Origin: Sphingobium_A sp965228065
GTDB taxonomy: Bacteria > Pseudomonadota > Alphaproteobacteria > Sphingomonadales > Sphingomonadaceae
NCBI GenBank assembly: GCA_965228065.1
Contig: OZ245788.1
Coordinates: 5,828,001-5,892,000 of the forward strand
DNA length: 64,000 nt
Reading direction: 5' to 3'
Every line of letters starts with the position of its first letter. Position 1 is the first letter of the stretch. Of the stretch, positions 25,601-33,623 are shown piece by piece. Position numbers and translations under genes: made by a program. A model generated the notes under the pieces. It did no database searches and had not been told where the DNA came from. It was given only the letters and a program-made list of their open reading frames with translations.

Positions 25601-26833
25601 CTATTGTGCGGCAGCCACCGCGCGCCGCGTCACCGCACGGCCGAGCACGGCGCCGCCAAGCAGGATCAAGGCCGCGATAAAGAAGGCCGAACCCGGGTGC
25701 GGCAGCGTCGGGTTGGCACTGACCGACATTGAGTAGACGACACCGAAGAAGAGCGGGGAGGCAACGCCCGCAATGCTCGCCACGCTGTTGTTCGCGCCCT
25801 GAAGCTGCCCCTGCTCGCTTTCCGAAACACGTCGCGTCATCAGCGACTGCAAGGTCGGCATGGCAAGCCCCCACAGCGCATTGGGCAACATCGCGGCGAC
25901 GAACAACCAGCCCGTAGGCGCCAGTCCCATGCAGGTGATGCCGATCGATCCGGCGAACAGCCCGAACACCATCGTCTTGCGATCGCCGAGCCTCTTGGTG
26001 ATAGGCCCGACAAGCAGCCCCTGCACGCCCATGTCGAGCGCCCCGACCATCGCGAGCAGCACGCCCACCTCGAGCGCGCTCCAGTCATAGCGATATTCGG
26101 CATAGAGCACGAACACCGAAGAAAAGACGTGGTGCGCGAAATAGAGCAGGAAATTGACGACCGCGAGCCCGGACAGCTCCGGATGCGAGCGCAGCAGCTT
26201 CAGCGCGCCGAACGGATTCGCACGCTTCCAGGCGAACGCCATCCGTTTCTCGGGCTTCAGCGATTCGGGCAGGACGAACAGCCCGTAGAGGAATGCGACA
26301 CCCGACAGCGCCGCCGCCGCCCAGAAAGGCGCACGCGGTGAGATCTCACCCAGCACGCCCCCGACCAGCGGCCCCAGCACGAAGCCGCCGCTGAATGCGG
26401 CACCGATCAGGCCGTACGCCTTGGCGCGATTCTGCGGTTCGGTGATGTCGGCCATATAGGCGAATACGGTGGTGAAGCTGGACGAGGTGATCCCGCCGAT
26501 GATCCGTCCGACGGCCAGCCACCACAAGCTCGGTGCGAGCGCCATCAACACCCAGTCGGCGGCGAGGCCGGCGGTCGACAGCAGGATCACCGGGCGCCGG
26601 CCATAACGATCAGACAGCGATCCGATGATCGGCGAACAGATGAATTGCATCCCCGCCCAAAGCGCAATGAACACGCCGTTCCACACGCCCGCACTGGCGT
26701 TCGAACCCGCAAATTCCTCGATCAGCGAGGGCAGGACGGGAATGACGATACCCATCGACATGACATCGAGCGCGCCCGTCACCAGGATGAAGGCAATCGC
26801 CGCATTGCGTCGCCCGAGGGATGCGGCCGTCAT
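25601..26833 (-). CDS. MFS transporter, TCR/Tet-type
   Basis: A 410-residue protein with 12 predicted membrane helices. The MFS signature between helices 2 and 3 reads GSLSDRYGRRPVILLS, and helix 1 carries DVMSMGIVIPVLP, like the TetA/TCR drug antiporters. It is therefore a likely proton-coupled efflux pump. The family is broad and the substrate cannot be called. A tetracycline role is unsupported because no tetR-type gene is paired with it. Both neighbours are hydrolases on different promoters. Confidence 0.85.
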   Translation of the reverse strand: MTAASLGRRNAAIAFILVTGALDVMSMGIVIPVLPSLIEEFAGSNASAGVWNGVFIALWAGMQFICSPIIGSLSDRYGRRPVILLSTAGLAADWVLMALAPSLWWLAVGRIIGGITSSSFTTVFAYMADITEPQNRAKAYGLIGAAFSGGFVLGPLVGGVLGEISPRAPFWAAAALSGVAFLYGLFVLPESLKPEKRMAFAWKRANPFGALKLLRSHPELSGLAVVNFLLYFAHHVFSSVFVLYAEYRYDWSALEVGVLLAMVGALDMGVQGLLVGPITKRLGDRKTMVFGLFAGSIGITCMGLAPTGWLFVAAMLPNALWGLAMPTLQSLMTRRVSESEQGQLQGANNSVASIAGVASPLFFGVVYSMSVSANPTLPHPGSAFFIAALILLGGAVLGRAVTRRAVAAAQ

Positions 26834-26992
26834 GTCAAAACTCCGTAAGGTCGCGGCTTCTAGCGTGCACGATCCGGTGTGGGAAGCGACGCATCTTCAC
26901 TCTGCATGAAAGACGCTTTGCCGTTGAACACGCTATAAGGACGTTGCCGCCGCACGCTTGCCGCACATTGATCTGCAGCGCGCTTCCATCCT

Positions 26993-27964
26993 TCAGTGCG
27001 GTTTCCAGCTTCCGAATACCGATCGTAACCCGCGCGAAAAGGCCGCGCCCGGAATGGATTCATGCGTCTCGTCAGGCAGGATCATGGTCGTCAACTCCAG
27101 GCTCGGATACTCACGCCGCTTCAGCCTGGCGTCGACCTCCGGGATCAGTTCCGCCCCCAGCGGCCAACCCGCAGCGTCGGAATTCGCAAGCGTCGTCTGC
27201 AACAGCTCTTTTTGATCCCATGGCGCGACGTCGATGGCCCGCTCGACGGTCGCCCGGTGGTTCTCGGCCGTTTCGAGTCCTCCGAACGCGATGAAGACAT
27301 GTGCGGGCAAATCGTCCTGGCGGGCAGCATAGGCCGCTTCCCATGACCAGATGTCATAATCGTTCCACCACAGCGACGGGCTTACGATCACATAGCGCCG
27401 GAACAGCCCGGGACCGTGAAAGAGGACCCATGCAGGAAACAGGCCGCCCAGCGAGTTGCCCAGGAGCGTGACATCGTCGGAAAGGATCGGATGGATTTCC
27501 TGCAGGAGAGGCAGAAGTTCGTCCCTCAAAAACGCGAGAAACGCCCCTGCCCCGCCATGGACGACATCGTCCGCGCGATTGGTGGCGGCCATCAGGGCTT
27601 CACGGTCTCCGCCAGGGTTCGGCGTCAGATCGGCCTGGCGCCGGAAGGCATCCTTTTCGAAGAAGCTCTCGTCGCCGGCATAGCCGATGCCGACGACATA
27701 GGCCGGAGGCAATTGCCCCAGGGCACTCATCGTCTGCACCTGCGCATGGACCATCGCGAAATTGAGTTTCGCATCGAGCACCAGGATCGCCGGATAGCGT
27801 GCATGCGGATCCGGCGCACCGCCGAAAAAGGGCGGATTGGGCGCGCCCACGAAGATGCGATAGCGCTCTGCATTGGCGGCAGCCGTCATCTCGAAATAGC
27901 GGCTGTTCCAAAGGCCGTTCATCGGCACGCCCCGCACCGGATTTTCGACAGCCTGATCGCTCAT
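26993..27964 (-). CDS. Esterase of the enterochelin-esterase-like alpha/beta hydrolase group
   Basis: A 323-residue cytosolic alpha/beta hydrolase. Visible are the strand YPAILVLDA, nucleophile elbow LLGNSLGGLFPAW, SPSLWWND after it and a C-terminal His in DETHESIPG. This arrangement fits the Fes/IroE-type or esterase D-like group, which hydrolyse siderophore or other esters. No siderophore genes are nearby. It is divergent from a TetR regulator, with an 18-bp perfect palindrome between them, so it is very likely that regulator's target. Confidence 0.82.
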   Translation of the reverse strand: MSDQAVENPVRGVPMNGLWNSRYFEMTAAANAERYRIFVGAPNPPFFGGAPDPHARYPAILVLDAKLNFAMVHAQVQTMSALGQLPPAYVVGIGYAGDESFFEKDAFRRQADLTPNPGGDREALMAATNRADDVVHGGAGAFLAFLRDELLPLLQEIHPILSDDVTLLGNSLGGLFPAWVLFHGPGLFRRYVIVSPSLWWNDYDIWSWEAAYAARQDDLPAHVFIAFGGLETAENHRATVERAIDVAPWDQKELLQTTLANSDAAGWPLGAELIPEVDARLKRREYPSLELTTMILPDETHESIPGAAFSRGLRSVFGSWKPH

Positions 27965-27981
27965 TTCGACACCTTCCAGTG

Positions 27982-27999
27982 AATGAATAATTATTCATT
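27982..27999. promoter_or_regulatory. 18-bp perfect palindrome, probable TetR operator
   Basis: AATGAATAATTATTCATT is its own reverse complement over 18 bases. It lies 18 bases upstream of the esterase start and 95 bases upstream of the regulator start. Its length and AT-richness against a GC-rich background match a TetR-family operator. Confidence 0.75.
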
Positions 28000-28027
28000 G
28001 GAGTTTCAGTGCGCCGGTGTCAAACAG

Positions 28028-28049
28028 AATGATTGATTACTCATTCATT
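28028..28049. promoter_or_regulatory. Second, imperfect copy of the TetR operator
   Basis: AATGATTGATTACTCATTCATT repeats the AATGA...TCATT half-sites of the palindrome at 27982-27999, 46 bases away. It lies inside the longest possible frame of the regulator, which argues that the regulator really starts downstream at 28095 and represses its own promoter. Confidence 0.6.
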
Positions 28050-28094
28050 GGAATGCCCCGCCGATCCCGCTATCGTGCGGCGCGGAGGTATCGA

Positions 28095-28685
28095 ATGAAG
28101 GGAAAACGGACCGAGGCCCCCGAAGTACGAAGGGCCCAGCTTCTCGATGCAGCAAGGGTCTGCTTCATCCGATCGGGATTTGCGTCCACCAAGGTCGCAG
28201 ACATAGCGACGGAGGCCGGCGTGAGCGTGGGCCTGGTATACCGCTTCTTCCCGAGCAAGGAGGCGCTGGTTGAAGCGATCATAGAGGAGGATTCGGAGGA
28301 GCAGCTCGCGCGCTTCTCACAGGTTCTGGAGGACAATCCCCCAACACAGGCAGCTGCAGTCGCCCGCTTCGTCGCGACACTGCGTCCGACAATGCTGGAT
28401 CGTGACCGAACCGCATTGATACTCGAGATCGCAGCGGAGATGATGCGGAACGACAAGGTCCGTTCCACCCTGCAGTTGCAGCACAACGCCTCGAAGGCGC
28501 TGAGCGCAAAACTGAATAGCTTGTCGAAGACCGGGGCGGATGCAGATCGGTTCGAAATGCGCCTGCGGCTCGTCAACGCACTTGCCAGCGGCGCCGCAAT
28601 CGAGATGGCACTGATCCCGGAATTGCAGTCCGGCCCGTTTCTGGATCTGCTCGAACAGGTGGCCGGGGATATCCTCGCCAGTTGA
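28095..28685 (+). CDS. TetR/AcrR family transcriptional regulator
   Basis: A 196-residue repressor. The N-terminal helix-turn-helix runs about residues 12-58 (RRAQLLDAARVCFIRSGF, then VGLVYRFFPSKEALVEAI); the rest is a ligand-binding helical domain. I start at ATG 28095, with GGAGG six bases before it. A longer frame opens at GTG 28017 but would cross an operator copy and add Arg-rich residues unlike the family. It very likely represses itself and the divergent esterase. The inducer is unknown. Confidence 0.88.
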   Translation: MKGKRTEAPEVRRAQLLDAARVCFIRSGFASTKVADIATEAGVSVGLVYRFFPSKEALVEAIIEEDSEEQLARFSQVLEDNPPTQAAAVARFVATLRPTMLDRDRTALILEIAAEMMRNDKVRSTLQLQHNASKALSAKLNSLSKTGADADRFEMRLRLVNALASGAAIEMALIPELQSGPFLDLLEQVAGDILAS

Positions 28686-28731
28686 GTGCACGACCTGCTT
28701 CAGCCTGTGTTAAAGCCCCACTGTCATTGGC

Positions 28732-29595
28732 ATGACGATGCACATGCCAGGAACCATCGCTCGCAGGACATTGCTGATCGGCGCGCTTGCCGCGGGAATG
28801 GCGCCGCGCCTGGCGGCGGCCGCCGCCTTCACCTCGTCCCGTCTGACCGTCACCGTCCAGGGTGCCGGCCCCGATGTGATCCTGATCCATGGCCTCGATT
28901 CCTCGCGCGGCGTGTGGAACGGGACCCTCCCCGCGCTGGCCGGCTATCGCTGCCACCTTGTCCAGATCGCGGGCTTTGCGGGTGCGCCGGCCGGGGGCAA
29001 TGCGAAAGGTCCGATTGTCGGCTCTCTGGCGACGGAGATTGCCCGCTACATCGCGGATAGCCGGCTGATCCGTCCCGCACTCATCGGCCATTCGATGGGC
29101 GGCACGATCGGACTTATGGTCGCCGCGCGCTGGCCGGCGCGCATCGGCCGGCTGATGGTGGTCGATATGCTGCCTGCCCCCGCCGGCCTGCTTGGTGGAG
29201 ACGCGCAGGGCATTGCGCCCATTGCCGAGCGACTGACCGAGTTGTTCACCGCAACCCCGCAGGGCCGCCGCAGCTTCGAATCGCTCATGCGCATGTTCGG
29301 TGGCAGCGGCGCGACCAGCGATCCGGACGTCACCGCCCGCACGTTGCGCGAACTCGCAGCGACCGATCTTACCCCTGAACTGCCCAAAATCACCGCGCCG
29401 ACAACGGTGGCCTTCGCCACCCCGGCGCCGGGCAGCGCACTGACGCCGGCCCAGGTCCGCCAGACCTATGCCACCGCCTATCGCGGCGCGAAGCAACTGA
29501 CACTGACGCCGATCGCGGACAGCGGGCACATGATCATGTTCGACCAGCCCGCCCGCTTCAACGCAGCAGTCCGGAGCTTCCTTGACGCGCGCTGA
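28732..29595 (+). CDS. Secreted alpha/beta hydrolase (paralogue 2)
   Basis: A 287-residue protein with an export signal containing ARRTLLIG and an Ala-rich hydrophobic core; this could be Tat- or Sec-type. The hydrolase domain shows LIHGLDSSRGVWN, GHSMGGT and the C-terminal His in DSGHMIMFDQP. It is a paralogue of the protein at 24707-25588. Its last 14 bases overlap the CAP-domain gene in another frame, so the two are co-expressed. Start: ATG 28732; internal Met codons at positions 3 and 5 are alternatives. Confidence 0.82.
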   Translation: MTMHMPGTIARRTLLIGALAAGMAPRLAAAAAFTSSRLTVTVQGAGPDVILIHGLDSSRGVWNGTLPALAGYRCHLVQIAGFAGAPAGGNAKGPIVGSLATEIARYIADSRLIRPALIGHSMGGTIGLMVAARWPARIGRLMVVDMLPAPAGLLGGDAQGIAPIAERLTELFTATPQGRRSFESLMRMFGGSGATSDPDVTARTLRELAATDLTPELPKITAPTTVAFATPAPGSALTPAQVRQTYATAYRGAKQLTLTPIADSGHMIMFDQPARFNAAVRSFLDAR

Positions 29596-30232
29596 CTCTG
29601 TCGCGGCATTGCTGCTCGGCACGATCGCCGCCCTGCCCGCCTCGGCTCAGATGCGTGGCGATCCTGGCCACGCGATCGTCAGCGAAATCAATCGCGCGCG
29701 TGCCGACCCCACTGGCTATGCCGACGAACTCCGAGCCTATCGCATGCAATTCGAAGGCAGGATCGTGACTCTGCCTGGTCGCGACCAGCAGTTGATGACC
29801 AGCGAAGGCGTTGGCGCGGTGGACGAGGCAATCCGTTTCCTCGACCGACAGCCACCGCTGCCGCCGCTGCTGCCAAGCGCAATCTTTCGCCAGGCCGCTG
29901 CGGACCACGTCCGCGACCAGGGTGGCCGGGGCGCAACCGGCCATGCCGGGTCGGACGGATCGACACCCGGCATGCGCGTCAAGCGCCGCGGCGGACACAT
30001 CTATGTTGCCGAATCGATCACCTATGGCCCGGAAAGAGCGGACGACGTGGTTCGACAGCTGATCGTCGACGATGCCGTGCCCAAGCGCGGCCATCGCAAG
30101 ATGCTGTTCGACACGCGCTGGCGACATGCGGGTGCCGCCTGTGGCCGACATCAGGCGTACCGGCAGATGTGCGCGATCGAGTTCGGCGAGACCGCCAATG
30201 GCGATATCAGGCCACCCATTCCGCGCGAGTGA
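29582..30232 (+). CDS. Secreted CAP (SCP/PR1) domain protein
   Basis: A 216-residue protein with a signal peptide (about residues 1-22 ending ASA) and a CAP/SCP domain: HAIVSEINRARADP, GHAGSDGSTPGMR, AESITYG and GHRKMLFD are all typical. Bacterial CAP proteins are extracellular and of mostly unknown function. The start is TTG 29582, inside the end of the upstream hydrolase gene, with GGAG five bases before it. A later start would delete the signal peptide. Confidence 0.82.
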   Translation: MTRADSVAALLLGTIAALPASAQMRGDPGHAIVSEINRARADPTGYADELRAYRMQFEGRIVTLPGRDQQLMTSEGVGAVDEAIRFLDRQPPLPPLLPSAIFRQAAADHVRDQGGRGATGHAGSDGSTPGMRVKRRGGHIYVAESITYGPERADDVVRQLIVDDAVPKRGHRKMLFDTRWRHAGAACGRHQAYRQMCAIEFGETANGDIRPPIPRE

Positions 30233-30244
30233 GACGCAGGATGA

Positions 30245-30571
30245 TTACTCCGGCTTTCTCCCGTCAGCCTTTTGCTTTGCAAGCACCGCGCTCTCCGCCT
30301 TGAGCGGGCGCGAAACCGGGCAGACTTCCTGGACATAGCCGTTGAGCGTGTTGGCCAGGCTTTCCGGCACGAGCCGGTAATAGACATATTGGCCGCGCTT
30401 CTCGCTCGCGATCAGCCCGGCATTTTCGAGGATAGAGAGATGCTGGGACACGGCGGGCTTCGATATCTCGAACCGCGCGGCGATCTCACCGGCGTTCAGC
30501 TCCGCATGTGCGAGATAGGCCAGAATCTTCCGGCGGGGCGCCGAGGCGAGGGCTTCGAAGACACGTTGCAT
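30245..30571 (-). CDS. ArsR-family winged-helix repressor
   Basis: A 108-residue regulator. The winged HTH spans about 5-85: ALASAPRRKILAYLAH, then the recognition helix ISKPAVSQHLSILENAGLI and the wing KRGQYVYYRL. There are no Cys metal ligands of the ArsR or SmtB type in the expected positions; the single Cys is near the C-terminus. It may therefore sense something other than metals (SdpR-like). It is divergent from a fatty acid desaturase across an AT-rich 83-base spacer with inverted repeats. Confidence 0.87.
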   Translation of the reverse strand: MQRVFEALASAPRRKILAYLAHAELNAGEIAARFEISKPAVSQHLSILENAGLIASEKRGQYVYYRLVPESLANTLNGYVQEVCPVSRPLKAESAVLAKQKADGRKPE

Positions 30572-30602
30572 ACGCCCCTTATTTAAGGAGTAAGCTAACT
30601 AC

Positions 30603-30634
30603 TTGACAAGCACCTTATCATTTAAGAAATAAAT
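30603..30634 (+). promoter_or_regulatory. Desaturase promoter with overlapping ArsR-type operator
   Basis: A consensus -35 box TTGACA at 30603-30608 is followed after 17-18 bases by an AT-rich -10 region near 30626-30632. ATTTA-AGAAA-TAAAT at 30620-30634 is an inverted repeat over the -10, a fit for ArsR-family repression. A second repeat, CTTA...TAAG at 30578-30594, lies near the repressor's own start. Confidence 0.55.
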
Positions 30635-30654
30635 TAAATACCTAGGAGCTTATC

Positions 30655-31614
30655 ATGAGCGAGTCCCAAGACCCCTATGCGGTGCATTCCCTGGTCGAAA
30701 CGCCGGGATCCGGTCCGGTGCAGGGCGTCGTACGATGGGATCCGGTTCATTCGCTCTGGAACGGGACGATGCTCATACTGACGCTGACAGCCGGGCCATT
30801 GCTGTTCAGTTGGAGCGCATTTGCAGTGTTCCTCGGCACGACGGGTGTGGGGCTGTTGCTGGGCCACAGCGTCGGTTTTCACCGCCTGTTGATCCATGGC
30901 AGCTTCCGCACGCCACTATGGCTCGAGCGGATTTTGATCTGGTTCGGGACGGCCGTCGGGATGAGTGGCCCTTTCTGGATGATCCGGACGCACGATCTGC
31001 GTGACTGGGCGCAACGCCAACCCGATTGTCACGATTATCTGGCACATCGTCGTCCGATGCTCATCGATGCCTGGTGGCAGATCCATTGCAGACTGGTGCT
31101 GGATCGTCCGCCCGCCTTCGACCTGGGCCGGATCGGACGGGATCCCTTTTATCGCTTTCTCGAACGGAGCTGGATGGCGCAGCAACTTCCCATCGCCGCC
31201 GTCCTTTTCGCGATCGGTGGTTGGGGTTGGGTCGTCTGGGGCATGTGCGCCCGGGTCAGTGCGTCGGTGACGGGCCACTGGTTCGTCGGCCATCTCGCAC
31301 ATCGCCGAGGTCCGCAGAGCTGGCTTGTCGACGGCGCCGGCGTCCAGGCACATGATGTCCCTTGGGCGGCGATCCCTACAATGGGGGAGGCCTGGCACAA
31401 TAATCACCATGCCTTTCCCGGATCGGCGCGGATCGGCCTTTACCCCGGGCAAAGCGACTGGGGCTTCGTCCTGATCCGGATCCTCCGGCGCGCCGGCCTG
31501 GCATGGGACGTCCGCACCCCCGAAACGCTGCCCGCGCGCGCCGCGCTGGTCCGTGCCGCGCCTGATCAGGGCGCCAGAACGGTATCCACGGCGGCGGGCA
31601 GCATCTTGGGATAG
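30655..31614 (+). CDS. Fatty acid (acyl-CoA-type) desaturase
   Basis: A 319-residue integral membrane di-iron enzyme. Histidine clusters are GHSVGFHR near residue 71, RTHDLRDW with CHDYLAHR following, and GEAWHNNHHAFPGSAR near 245. The protein has two paired hydrophobic regions. It would introduce a double bond into an acyl chain. The middle cluster departs from the usual HxxHH, but I recall this RTHDLRDWAQRQ form from related bacterial desaturases. AGGAG lies six bases before the ATG. It is regulated by the divergent ArsR gene. Its last 49 bases overlap the 3' end of nadB on the other strand. Confidence 0.83.
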   Translation: MSESQDPYAVHSLVETPGSGPVQGVVRWDPVHSLWNGTMLILTLTAGPLLFSWSAFAVFLGTTGVGLLLGHSVGFHRLLIHGSFRTPLWLERILIWFGTAVGMSGPFWMIRTHDLRDWAQRQPDCHDYLAHRRPMLIDAWWQIHCRLVLDRPPAFDLGRIGRDPFYRFLERSWMAQQLPIAAVLFAIGGWGWVVWGMCARVSASVTGHWFVGHLAHRRGPQSWLVDGAGVQAHDVPWAAIPTMGEAWHNNHHAFPGSARIGLYPGQSDWGFVLIRILRRAGLAWDVRTPETLPARAALVRAAPDQGARTVSTAAGSILG

Positions 31615-33155
31615 TCGGTGGTGTAGTGCAGCCCCCTGCTCTCCTTGCGATGGAGCGCAGAGCGCACGATCAGGTCGGCCACTTCGACCAGGTTCCGGAG
31701 CTCGATCAGATCGGGCGTCACCCGGAAATTGCCGTAATAATCCTCGATCTCCTTGCGCAGCAGCGCAACGCGATGCGCCGCGCGTTCGAGGCGCTTGGTG
31801 GTGCGGACGATACCGACATAATCCCACATAAAGCGGCGGATCTCGCGCCAATTATGCTGGACGATCACTTCCTCGTCCGAATCGGTCACGCGGCTTTCAT
31901 CCCAGGGACGAATGGGTGGCGGCGACGGGAACTCGTCCCAATGCGCGGCGATGTGACGCGCCGCCGCTTCGCCGAAGACGAAGCATTCAAGCAGCGAGTT
32001 CGACGCGAGGCGATTGGCGCCATGCAGCCCCGACTGTGTCACCTCGCCCGCGGCATAGAGGCCGGGCAGGTCGGTGCGCCCATCGAGATCGACCATCACG
32101 CCGCCGCACGTATAGTGCTGCGCCGGTACCACCGGGATCGGGTCGCGCGTGATGTCGATACCGAGGTCGATCAGGCGGCTGTAGATGTTGGGGAAATGCG
32201 CCTTCACGAATTCGGGCGGCTTGTGGCTGATGTCGAGATGGACATAGTCGAGGCCGAGCCGCTTGATCTCATGATCGATCGCGCGCGCCACGACATCGCG
32301 CGGCGCCAGTTCCTCGCGCGGATCGAAACGCGGCATGAACCGCTCGCCGCCGCCCTGCACGCCCGGCGGCAGCTTGAGCACGCCGCCCTCGCCGCGCACC
32401 GCCTCGGTGATCAGGAAATTCTTGACCTCGAGGTTGTAGAGGCAGGTCGGGTGGAACTGCATGAATTCCATGTTGGAGACGCGGCAGCCCGCGCGCCATG
32501 CCATTGCGATCCCGTCACCCGTCGCGCCGCGCGGCGCGGTGGAATAGAGATAGGTCCGCCCTGCCCCGCCGCTCGCCAGCACCGTCGCGCGCGCGGTGAA
32601 CAGTTCGACCCGGCCGGTCGTGCGGTTGACCGCATAGAGCCCCCAGACATGGCCATCGCCCGAATAGCGTTCGCCGTGCCGCCCGGTGACGAGGTCGATC
32701 GCCACCATGTCGGGAATGAGCGTGATATTGGGATTGTCATGCGCTGCTTTTTCCAGCGCCTGTTGAACCGCCCAACCGGTCGCGTCGTCGACATGGACGA
32801 TGCGGCGATGGCTGTGCCCGCCTTCGCGCGTCAAATGGAGGGCGCCTTGTTCGGTGTTGAACGGCACGCCGATCGCCGCGAGCCGCTCGATCGCGGCCGG
32901 CGCATTCTCGACGACGAACTCGACGGTGGCGCGGTTGTTGAGGCCCGCGCCCGCGACCATCGTATCATCGATATGGCTGTCGAACGTGTCGCCCGGTTCG
33001 AGCACCGCGGCGATCCCGCCCTGCGCCCAGGCGGTCGACCCGTCGGACAGCGCGCCCTTTGCGATCACCGCAACCTTGAACCGCTGCGCCAGATTGATCG
33101 CAGCGGTCAGCCCCGCCGCGCCCGAGCCAATCACGAGGACGTCGTAGCTATGCAT
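31566..33155 (-). CDS. nadB: L-aspartate oxidase
   Basis: A 529-residue flavoenzyme oxidising L-aspartate to iminoaspartate for de novo NAD synthesis. It shows FAD-binding VIGSGAAGLTAAINLA near residue 7 and STAWAQGGIAAV. The succinate dehydrogenase-like signatures are HPTCLY, EAVRGEGG and HYTCGGVMVD. The C-terminal helical domain is complete. nadA and nadC are not in the window. Its 3' end overlaps the convergent desaturase. Confidence 0.95.
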   Translation of the reverse strand: MHSYDVLVIGSGAAGLTAAINLAQRFKVAVIAKGALSDGSTAWAQGGIAAVLEPGDTFDSHIDDTMVAGAGLNNRATVEFVVENAPAAIERLAAIGVPFNTEQGALHLTREGGHSHRRIVHVDDATGWAVQQALEKAAHDNPNITLIPDMVAIDLVTGRHGERYSGDGHVWGLYAVNRTTGRVELFTARATVLASGGAGRTYLYSTAPRGATGDGIAMAWRAGCRVSNMEFMQFHPTCLYNLEVKNFLITEAVRGEGGVLKLPPGVQGGGERFMPRFDPREELAPRDVVARAIDHEIKRLGLDYVHLDISHKPPEFVKAHFPNIYSRLIDLGIDITRDPIPVVPAQHYTCGGVMVDLDGRTDLPGLYAAGEVTQSGLHGANRLASNSLLECFVFGEAAARHIAAHWDEFPSPPPIRPWDESRVTDSDEEVIVQHNWREIRRFMWDYVGIVRTTKRLERAAHRVALLRKEIEDYYGNFRVTPDLIELRNLVEVADLIVRSALHRKESRGLHYTTDYPKMLPAAVDTVLAP

Positions 33156-33177
33156 AGTTAAAGCCCCTTCCCTTCAT

Positions 33178-33582
33178 TCAAAGCCCCTCCCCTTCAGGGG
33201 AGGGGTTGGGGTGGGGCAGTCGCCAAGACGAACGCGGTGACAACGACCTAGCCTTCACCAATATGGCTTCGAGGACACCTGCCATATTGTCTGCGATATC
33301 CGTGTTCGTAAATCGCAGCACAGACAGTCCATGAAGCTCGACAATCCGATCCCTTTCACGATCCCGCTCGAAATCGTGCGTGTCGCCATCGACTTCAATC
33401 GCCAAGCCGATGGAAGGGCAGAAGAAATCGACGATCCGATCGCCGATCGTAGCTTGGCGGCGAAACTTCCAGCCATCAAGTTGCGAGTTGGAGAGATGAC
33501 GCCACAGATGCTTCTCGAACTCGGTGGGTTCGCGTCGCATCTTTCGCGCGCGTTCGACCAGCTTCGGGCTCAATCTCGGCAT
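33178..33582 (-). CDS. DUF559 (Vsr/restriction-endonuclease-like) protein
   Basis: A protein of about 134 residues with a DUF559 nuclease-like fold. It shows TEFEKHLWRHL, FRRQATIGDRIVDFFCP with the candidate catalytic Asp, AIEVDGDTHDF with the Glu-x-Asp metal motif, and DRIVELHGLSVLRF. Members resemble very-short-patch repair endonucleases; the function of stand-alone forms is unclear. Two starts are possible: ATG 33582 just inside the repeat boundary (used here), or ATG 33597 within the right arm. The C-terminal NPSPEGEGL residues come from the left repeat arm. The gene is exactly framed by inverted repeats. Confidence 0.82.
   Translation of the reverse strand: MPRLSPKLVERARKMRREPTEFEKHLWRHLSNSQLDGWKFRRQATIGDRIVDFFCPSIGLAIEVDGDTHDFERDRERDRIVELHGLSVLRFTNTDIADNMAGVLEAILVKARSLSPRSSWRLPHPNPSPEGEGL
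33180..33218. repeat. Left arm of a 39-bp perfect inverted repeat
   Basis: This arm is the exact reverse complement of 33585-33623. It contains its own hairpin, CCCCTCCCC-TTCA-GGGGAGGGG. It supplies the last base of the stop codon and about 12 C-terminal codons of the nuclease gene between the arms. A diverged fragment of its outer end recurs just outside at 33159-33172. Confidence 0.9.
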
Positions 33583-33584
33583 TG

Positions 33585-33623
33585 TGCCCCACCCCAACCC
33601 CTCCCCTGAAGGGGAGGGGCTTT
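33585..33623. repeat. Right arm of a 39-bp perfect inverted repeat
   Basis: Exact reverse complement of 33180-33218 over 39 bases, 366 bases away. It lies upstream of the nuclease start, and its G-rich complement could act as the ribosome-binding region. Its outer edge overlaps the stop codon of the ABC ATPase gene at 33622-33624. Confidence 0.9.

Noticed and set aside
25601..26833. Tetracycline-resistance pump
   Set aside because: The MFS signature fits a broad group and no paired tetR operator exists. The nearby TetR faces the esterase instead.
24707..28685. A mobile or genomic island around the hydrolase and esterase genes
   Set aside because: No integrase, transposase, tRNA target or direct repeats were found; composition matches the surroundings except for short AT-rich operators.
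30245..30571. Arsenic resistance regulator arsR
   Set aside because: The Cys-x-Cys metal motif and ars genes are absent; only the winged-helix fold is shared.
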